Made by a program: the position numbers and the translations under genes. Below are positions 7,706 to 11,891 of a stretch of DNA of 11,891 nt, one piece after another. The notes below the pieces were generated by a model. That model made no database searches, was not told the DNA's origin, and saw only the letters and a program-made list of their open reading frames with translations. This DNA is from Cyanobacteriota bacterium (GTDB lineage: Bacteria; Cyanobacteriota; Cyanobacteriia; PCC-6307; Cyanobiaceae): NCBI GenBank assembly GCA_947463165.1, contig CANHSW010000036.1, forward strand, positions 1-11,891, written 5' to 3'. Each line of letters begins with the position of its first letter. Position 1 is the first letter of the stretch.

Positions 7706-9208
7706 TTAGGGCGCCAGCGACACCGGCGGGATGTGTCCAATCAGCTGGCCAGCCTGGGCATCACTGAGTCTTCCTGCGGCATGAAGCACCGCCGTGATCC
7801 GCTGGATATCAATAACAGCATGGAGTCGGTAGCCGGCGCCGGCATCGGCCAGGCGTTGCTTGGCTTGGCGGTCATGGTCGCCGCCGTGGTCGATAAACAC
7901 CACCACATCGGTTACCACCAGCCCAGAAGTCTCCAACTTGGCAATGCCATCCAGCACACTGCCACCGGTGATCAAGATGTCATCCACCACCACCACCCGA
8001 TCCCCAGGCTCGAAATCACCTTCGATCAAGCGGCGGGCGCCGTGGGCCTTCACCTCCTTGCGGGGATAGAGCAACGGTTTATGCAGCTGCAGCGATAAGC
8101 CCGTGGCGGTGGGCAGGGAGCCGTAGGGGATACCAGCTATGCGATCAAACTCTAAATCACCCAGCAACTCCGCATAGGCATACAGCACCCGATGGAATAA
8201 ATTGGGGTCCGAAATAATCTGCCGCAGGTCGATATAATAGCTAAAGATCGCACCAGAAGCCTGTACAAAATCGCCGAACAGCAAGCAGCCAATATCGTAG
8301 AGCTCTACAATCAGATCCACCATCGGGTCGCTTTGTTGGCGATTGGGCAGCCAAAGGCTGCAGCTCTCCTGCTCGTCTTGGCTGTGGCGCTGCTCCAAAA
8401 GTTGATCGCGACTGTTATTGATGCGCTGCTTGAGCAATGCTGCCCGCTCCGCCAAGCCCTCTTCCACCAGCAGGTTTTGGGGCAGGGGCAGCAGCAGGCC
8501 GTCGCCGGCGCTGCCCAGCCCCGCCGCCAACATCGCCTGCAATTTTTCCTCCTCGCCCCAGAGGCTGCGCAACAGCAAAAAACGCTCCGGCGCCGCCTGG
8601 CGCACCCGCGCCAGCACCTCTGCATCACTGGTGCCCACCTCCAGCAACAGCTGTTCTGGCGTGGCCCACAGCTGGCTTTCCGCCACGATCCGCAGGTAGA
8701 GCGGATCCTCCTCAGTGGGGAAGTGCTGCAGTAACCGGGCCGCCTGGTTGGAGCTGTGGCAGGTGATCACCACCGCCTTCTCCGGATAGAGCAGGAAGGG
8801 GGCGGCGATGTCCTGGCCGGCCAAGGGCGAGAGGGTCACCGCATCGGCCCCCAGCTCACGAAACAGGTAATTGGCCAGCACGGATGAGGAGTTGAGGTCG
8901 CCGTGCTTGGCGTCCACGATCAGCGGCAGGTCGCGGGGCACCAGATCGCGCACCTCCAGCAATAGCTCCAGACCCACGGGCCCCAGGGCCTGATAAAAAC
9001 CGAGGCTGGGCTTGTAGGCGCAGACGTGGGGGGCGGTGGCCTCGATCACGGCCTTGATCCAGTGGCGCGCCTGACTCAAAAACGAACGCCCGGCCATGCC
9101 GCGACTGGTGGCCCAGCTGTGCAGCATTTCCGGGTTGGGGTCTAGGCCCGTAACCAGCAACGACTGTCGCTGGGCGATGGCATCGGTGAGCTGGAGGAAA
9201 AAACCCAT
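7706..9208 (-). CDS. pyrFE: Bifunctional orotidine-5'-phosphate decarboxylase / orotate phosphoribosyltransferase (PyrF-PyrE fusion)
   Basis: This would catalyse the last two steps of UMP synthesis: orotate + PRPP to OMP (C-terminal half), then OMP to UMP (N-terminal half). From ATG 9208 it is 500 residues. The N-terminal domain (about 1-260) is a group-2-like decarboxylase with GLDPNPE (21-27) and the catalytic D-x-K-x-x-D set in DAKHGD (D99, K101, D104). The C-terminal domain (about 295-490) is OPRT, with loop residues K384, K387 and H389 in RKEVKAHG and a canonical PRPP motif VVVVDDILITGGS (405-417). A Gln/Glu/Ser-rich linker (about 262-295) joins them. The order is the reverse of animal and plant UMP synthase and is known in cyanobacteria and, as I recall, trypanosomatids. 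ATG 9208 is chosen because homology begins there; the open frame runs back to TTG 9271. The decarboxylase's phosphate-binding region departs from the usual motifs, so decarboxylase activity is less certain than OPRT activity. Confidence 0.9.
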   Translation of the reverse strand: MGFFLQLTDAIAQRQSLLVTGLDPNPEMLHSWATSRGMAGRSFLSQARHWIKAVIEATAPHVCAYKPSLGFYQALGPVGLELLLEVRDLVPRDLPLIVDAKHGDLNSSSVLANYLFRELGADAVTLSPLAGQDIAAPFLLYPEKAVVITCHSSNQAARLLQHFPTEEDPLYLRIVAESQLWATPEQLLLEVGTSDAEVLARVRQAAPERFLLLRSLWGEEEKLQAMLAAGLGSAGDGLLLPLPQNLLVEEGLAERAALLKQRINNSRDQLLEQRHSQDEQESCSLWLPNRQQSDPMVDLIVELYDIGCLLFGDFVQASGAIFSYYIDLRQIISDPNLFHRVLYAYAELLGDLEFDRIAGIPYGSLPTATGLSLQLHKPLLYPRKEVKAHGARRLIEGDFEPGDRVVVVDDILITGGSVLDGIAKLETSGLVVTDVVVFIDHGGDHDRQAKQRLADAGAGYRLHAVIDIQRITAVLHAAGRLSDAQAGQLIGHIPPVSLAP

Positions 9209-9295
9209 CGCAGTAGCGCCGTAGGTCGGTGTTAAGCCGTCCGCGGCCCCAAGCGCGATAGGCCGGCACAACTCTTATTCAGTTTGCCTGCGGCC

Positions 9296-9363
9296 GAGCC
9301 GGGCTGGCTATCGGGCCCGGCTGTTTACTGGGCCCGAATGCTTACCGGGTCCGGCTGTCTACA
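9296..9363. repeat. Degenerate 17-bp tandem repeat (four units) between glnN and pyrF-pyrE
   Basis: Four adjacent 17-bp units start at 9296, 9313, 9330 and 9347. The consensus is close to GGGCCCGGCTGTTTACT. Units 2 and 4 match at 14 of 17 positions, units 2 and 3 at 13 of 17, and units 1 and 2 at 11 of 17. The array begins 12 bp past the glnN stop in the direction of transcription. Units 1 and 2 also form an 8-bp perfect stem, AGCCGGGC (9297-9304) with GCCCGGCT (9315-9322), around a 10-nt loop. The stem could slow or end glnN transcription, but no T-run follows it on the minus strand. The array also lies upstream of pyrF-pyrE. Confidence 0.7.
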
Positions 9364-9375
9364 AAATCAGCTCAA

Positions 9376-11544
9376 TCAGCGGATGAACAGCATCTCCTGA
9401 TAGCTGGGCAGGGGCCAAATTGCATCATCAACGAGGGCTTCCAAGCCATCAACTGCCTGGCGAATGCTGAGCATCAGGGGCAGCAGGTTATCGACGCAGT
9501 GGCGCATGTGGGCGGCCGTGCCGTGGGCTGGCTCGGCCAGGGCCGCTTCCAGGGCGTTGGCTTTACTAAGCAGCTCCTGGTTGAGGCTGGCGATGCGGCC
9601 GGCCGTGGCCCGGTCGGGGGGCAGGCCCAGGTCCTCCTGGTAGCGCAGGGAGTTGGCCAGGGAGCCCAGGTAGGTCATCACGGCGGGATAGATCTGGGTG
9701 CGGGCGATCTGCAACACCAACTTGGCCTCCACCTCCACGGCGAGCACGTACTGCTCTGCGTAAACCTCAAAACGGCTTTCCAACTCCAGGCGGCTGAGCA
9801 CTCCTTCCCTTGCGAACAGGTCGCGCACCTCAGGCCGCTGCAGCACCAGCAGGGCATCGGCGGTGGTGGGCAGGTTTTCCAGTCCCCTTTCCGTCACGGC
9901 CTTTTGGTGCCACTCGCTGGAATAGCCGTCGCCGCCAAAAACCACATTGCCGTGGTCCTGCATGATCGTTTTGAGCAGGCTGGCAGCGGCGGCAGGCAGG
10001 CTGCTGCCAGCGGCGAGCTGCTGCTCAAGTTGATCGCTCACGTAGCCGAGGGAATCGGCCAGGATCGTGTTCAGGGCCACCAGGGGGCCCGCCACCGACT
10101 GGTTGGAACCCACGGCGCGGAACTCGAAGCGGTTGCCGGTGAAGGCGAAGGGGGAGGTGCGGTTGCGGTCACCCGGATCCTTGGGGAACTCGGGCAGGGT
10201 ATCTACCCCCAATTGCATCAATCCGCCGGCGGTGGAGCCCTTTAAATCGCCCTCCTTGATCTGATTGAACACATCCTCCAGCTGGGAGCCGAGATATACG
10301 GAAATAATCGCCGGCGGGGCCTCGTTGGCACCGAGGCGATGGTCATTGCCAGCGGTGGCTACCACGGCCCGCAGCAGGGGACCATAGAGATGCACGCCAC
10401 GAATCACGGCGCCGCAGAACAGCAGAAATTGGAGGTTTTCGTGGGGTGTGCTGCCAGGGTCGAGCAGGTTGCCCTGGGTGGCGTTACCAACAGACCAGTT
10501 GACGTGCTTGCCGGAACCATTGATGCCGGCGAAGGGCTTCTCGTGCAGCAGGCAGTTCATGCCATGGCGCCGGGCCGTGCTTTTGAGCACAGTCATGGTC
10601 AACTGCTGGTGGTCGGTGGCCACATTCGCCGCTTCAAAGAAGGGGGCGATCTCAAACTGGCCGGGGGCTACCTCATTGTGGCGAGTTTTTGCGGGAATGC
10701 CCAGCTTGTAAAGCTGGCGTTCCACGTCCTGCATGAACACCTGCACCCGCTGGGGGATGGCGCCGAAGTAGTGGTCGTCGAACTGCTGACCCTTGGCCGA
10801 GGGGTAGCCAAATAGGGTGCGACCCGCCAGTAGCAGGTCGGGGCGCAGGGGCACAAAGGCGCTATCCACGAGAAAATATTCCTGCTCGGCGCCGCAGCTG
10901 GAATTAACCGGAGCCACCTCGGTATTACCGAGCAATTTCAACAATCGCTGGGCCTCGCGGTTCACTGCGGCATTGGAGCGCAGCAGCGGTGTTTTCTTGT
11001 CTAGGGCCTCACCGGTCCAGGAGATGAATACGGTGGGGATGCAGAGGGTGACCCCATTGGGGGTCTCCATCAAGAAGGCGGGGCTGGTGATATCCCAGGC
11101 GGTATAGCCGCGGGCCTCGAAGGTGGAGCGAATCCCGCCGTTGGGGAAGGAGGAACCATCGGGCTCCCCTTGCACCAACAACTTGCCGGTGAACTCGGAG
11201 ATGGTGGAGCCGTCGCTCTGCACCGAGATGAAACCGTCGTGTTTTTCGGCGGTGGAGTTGGTAAGCGGGTAAAAGACGTGCGAAAAATAGAGGGCTCCGC
11301 GACTAACGGCCCATTCCTTCATCGCCTGGGCCACCACGTTGGCCACACTCACGTCCAGCTTGCCGCCCTCCTTAACGGTGCTCTGCACCGACTTGAAGAT
11401 GTCTTTGGGCAGGGCGGCCTTCATCTTAGCCAGATCGAAAACGTCACTGGCCCAAAGCTCCTGGAGGGAGGCGGAGGGAGCCGTGGTCGGTGCCGGCCGC
11501 TCCTGGATGGCCTGGATGGCGGCGAGACGCTGGGGGCTGGGCAT
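9376..11544 (-). CDS. glnN: Glutamine synthetase type III (GlnN)
   Basis: It makes glutamine from glutamate, ammonia and ATP in the cytoplasm and is the large (about 720 residue) GSIII class, usually a homo-dodecamer. The 722-residue length fits. Recognisable GSIII stretches are [18 protein letters not shown] (87-104), [10 protein letters not shown] (218-227), [16 protein letters not shown] (290-305), [18 protein letters not shown] (334-351), [13 protein letters not shown] (407-419) and [16 protein letters not shown] (461-476). These hold the metal-binding acidic residues and the nucleotide and substrate loops. The start is ATG 11544. Only a weak GAG lies upstream, which is common in cyanobacteria. 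In cyanobacteria that carry it, glnN is typically induced under nitrogen starvation through NtcA; a canonical GTA-N8-TAC site was not found upstream, only an N9 variant. No other nitrogen gene is visible in the window. Confidence 0.97.
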   Translation of the reverse strand: MPSPQRLAAIQAIQERPAPTTAPSASLQELWASDVFDLAKMKAALPKDIFKSVQSTVKEGGKLDVSVANVVAQAMKEWAVSRGALYFSHVFYPLTNSTAEKHDGFISVQSDGSTISEFTGKLLVQGEPDGSSFPNGGIRSTFEARGYTAWDITSPAFLMETPNGVTLCIPTVFISWTGEALDKKTPLLRSNAAVNREAQRLLKLLGNTEVAPVNSSCGAEQEYFLVDSAFVPLRPDLLLAGRTLFGYPSAKGQQFDDHYFGAIPQRVQVFMQDVERQLYKLGIPAKTRHNEVAPGQFEIAPFFEAANVATDHQQLTMTVLKSTARRHGMNCLLHEKPFAGINGSGKHVNWSVGNATQGNLLDPGSTPHENLQFLLFCGAVIRGVHLYGPLLRAVVATAGNDHRLGANEAPPAIISVYLGSQLEDVFNQIKEGDLKGSTAGGLMQLGVDTLPEFPKDPGDRNRTSPFAFTGNRFEFRAVGSNQSVAGPLVALNTILADSLGYVSDQLEQQLAAGSSLPAAAASLLKTIMQDHGNVVFGGDGYSSEWHQKAVTERGLENLPTTADALLVLQRPEVRDLFAREGVLSRLELESRFEVYAEQYVLAVEVEAKLVLQIARTQIYPAVMTYLGSLANSLRYQEDLGLPPDRATAGRIASLNQELLSKANALEAALAEPAHGTAAHMRHCVDNLLPLMLSIRQAVDGLEALVDDAIWPLPSYQEMLFIR

Positions 11545-11600
11545 GGCTCAAGCACTGTCCATTCTAAGCAATATTCTACACTGGCAATGTAGCGTCGCCA

Positions 11601-11632
11601 TTTATACCAAAGCTAGCTTCAAGCCAGGTCAA
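11601..11632 (-). promoter_or_regulatory. Possible glnN promoter with extended -10
   Basis: On the minus strand, TGG immediately precedes TATAAA (complement of 11601-11609), forming an extended -10 element about 57 bp before the glnN ATG. A good -35 match, TTGACC (complement of 11627-11632), lies 20 bp upstream. That spacing is longer than the usual 16-18 bp, so the -35 may not contribute and an activator may be needed. The call rests on motif resemblance only. Confidence 0.3.
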
Positions 11633-11673
11633 TTTTCCCGATCCGCTAGATCGCAGCAGTGGAGACTAGCCAA

Positions 11674-11702
11674 CCCAATGGTCTTTGTTGAGAAACATTG
11701 GG
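11674..11702. promoter_or_regulatory. Perfect 7-bp inverted repeat upstream of glnN
   Basis: CCCAATG (11674-11680) and CATTGGG (11696-11702) are exact reverse complements separated by 15 bp. The centre-to-centre distance is 22 bp, about two helical turns, which suits a dimeric regulator. It lies about 130 bp upstream of the glnN start and upstream of the possible promoter. It does not match a known cyanobacterial box that I recognise. Confidence 0.3.
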
Positions 11703-11736
11703 CCTTCCAGTCCCAAGACGACAATTGCGAAAATAA

Positions 11737-11757
11737 CAAGTATTTTAGGATTACTTG
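11737..11757. promoter_or_regulatory. NtcA-like dyad (GTA-N9-TAC) upstream of glnN
   Basis: The arms CAAGTA (11737-11742) and TACTTG (11752-11757) are perfectly complementary around a 9-bp spacer. NtcA, the nitrogen regulator of cyanobacteria, recognises GTA-N8-TAC, so this site is one base too wide. No -10 element lies at the expected distance of about 22 bp on the glnN side. A direct repeat AATAACAAG overlaps the left arm and recurs 28 bp away. It could be a weak NtcA site or a site for another regulator. Confidence 0.25.
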
Positions 11758-11817
11758 GCAATAACAAGCGAAAAAACATAGGTCACTCGGGGCATTGAAA
11801 TCGATAGATTTAAATTA

Positions 11818-11891
11818 CTAAACTGACGCAAATAAACTTAAGCCTTCTAGCCCCTCAAACAGCAAATAGGCACCCAAAGCCAGGGCGAGTA
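11818..11891 (-). CDS. Possible 3' end of an unidentified membrane protein (partial)
   Basis: Reading inward from the right edge on the minus strand, one frame stays open for 23 codons and ends at TAG (11818-11820). The residues run LALALGAYLLFEGLEG then LSLFASV, a hydrophobic stretch like a C-terminal transmembrane helix. The other two minus-strand frames close sooner. The upstream part is outside the window, so the family cannot be named and the open frame may be chance. Confidence 0.35.
   Translation of the reverse strand, partial: LALALGAYLLFEGLEGLSLFASV

Larger units (their letters stand above)
11545..11817. other. AT-richer intergenic region upstream of glnN
   Basis: These 273 bp separate glnN from the possible gene end at the right edge. 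I see no convincing gene. The region holds a possible promoter (11601-11632), a 7-bp-arm dyad (11674-11702), an NtcA-like dyad (11737-11757) flanked by two copies of AATAACAAG (11732-11740 and 11760-11768), and a small AT-rich dyad AAATC/GATTT (11798-11811). Base composition is clearly more AT-rich than the flanking genes. This density of symmetric elements fits a regulated promoter region. Confidence 0.55.

Noticed and set aside
9297..9322. Eight-bp stem as an intrinsic terminator of glnN
   Set aside because: The stem is real but no T-run follows on the minus strand, so I report it only as part of the repeat.
9499..10245. Plus-strand open frame (248 codons) opposite glnN
   Set aside because: Antisense to highly conserved GSIII motifs; no domain or ribosome-binding evidence.
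11577..11593. CTACA/TGTAG dyad near the glnN start as an NtcA site
   Set aside because: The half sites are in the wrong orientation (TAC then GTA), and they fall between the possible promoter and the start codon.
11771..11776. T-run on the minus strand that might mark a terminator for the gene at the right edge
   Set aside because: No GC-rich hairpin precedes it; the nearest dyad (AAATC/GATTT) is AT-rich, short and more than 20 bp away.
1..11891. tRNA, rRNA, insertion sequences or phage genes
   Set aside because: None was recognised; every long coding stretch belongs to a housekeeping or transport family and no transposase or integrase motif appears.

Overview
The window looks like a GC-rich unicellular picocyanobacterium of the Synechococcus/Cyanobium type. 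The evidence is a type III glutamine synthetase (GlnN), a FutA-type ferric-binding protein with a fused two-domain permease, a PyrF-PyrE fusion in the cyanobacterial order, and a short protein resembling the cyanobacterial DUF3136 family. The organism call is inferred from protein families alone. All genes seen lie on the minus strand, so transcription runs from right to left.

Right to left: 11818-11891 may hold the last codons of an unidentified membrane protein. An AT-richer spacer of about 270 bp (11545-11817) carries two dyads, a direct repeat and a possible promoter, and leads into glnN (9376-11544). About 170 bp, including four degenerate 17-bp tandem repeats (9296-9363), separate glnN from a bifunctional OMP decarboxylase/orotate phosphoribosyltransferase (7706-9208). 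A 71-residue DUF3136-like protein (7426-7641) follows, with a GC-rich hairpin just before its start codon. It sits 38 bp upstream of an HAE1-type RND efflux pump (4268-7387) that has no adaptor or outer-membrane gene beside it.

A second gap of about 350 bp (3911-4267) contains a perfect 7-7-7 dyad. It precedes a compact ferric-iron ABC transporter operon: futA (binding protein, 2855-3910), futB (permease, 1307-2854) and futC (ATPase, 87-1304). The three genes abut. The left edge (5-118) is a degenerate 19-bp tandem repeat keyed by GATCA at exact 19-bp steps, and it contains the futC stop codon.

Functionally the window joins nitrogen assimilation (glnN), pyrimidine synthesis (pyrF-pyrE), export (RND pump) and iron uptake (futABC). 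FutA would bind Fe(III) in the periplasm, FutB would form the channel and FutC would power it. I see no clearly new multi-gene system. The oddities are the two unrelated degenerate tandem repeats at gene 3' ends, a divergent phosphate-binding region in the PyrF half, Gly-rich insertions in FutC, a futA gene with no ATG or GTG start, and the dyads upstream of glnN and futA.
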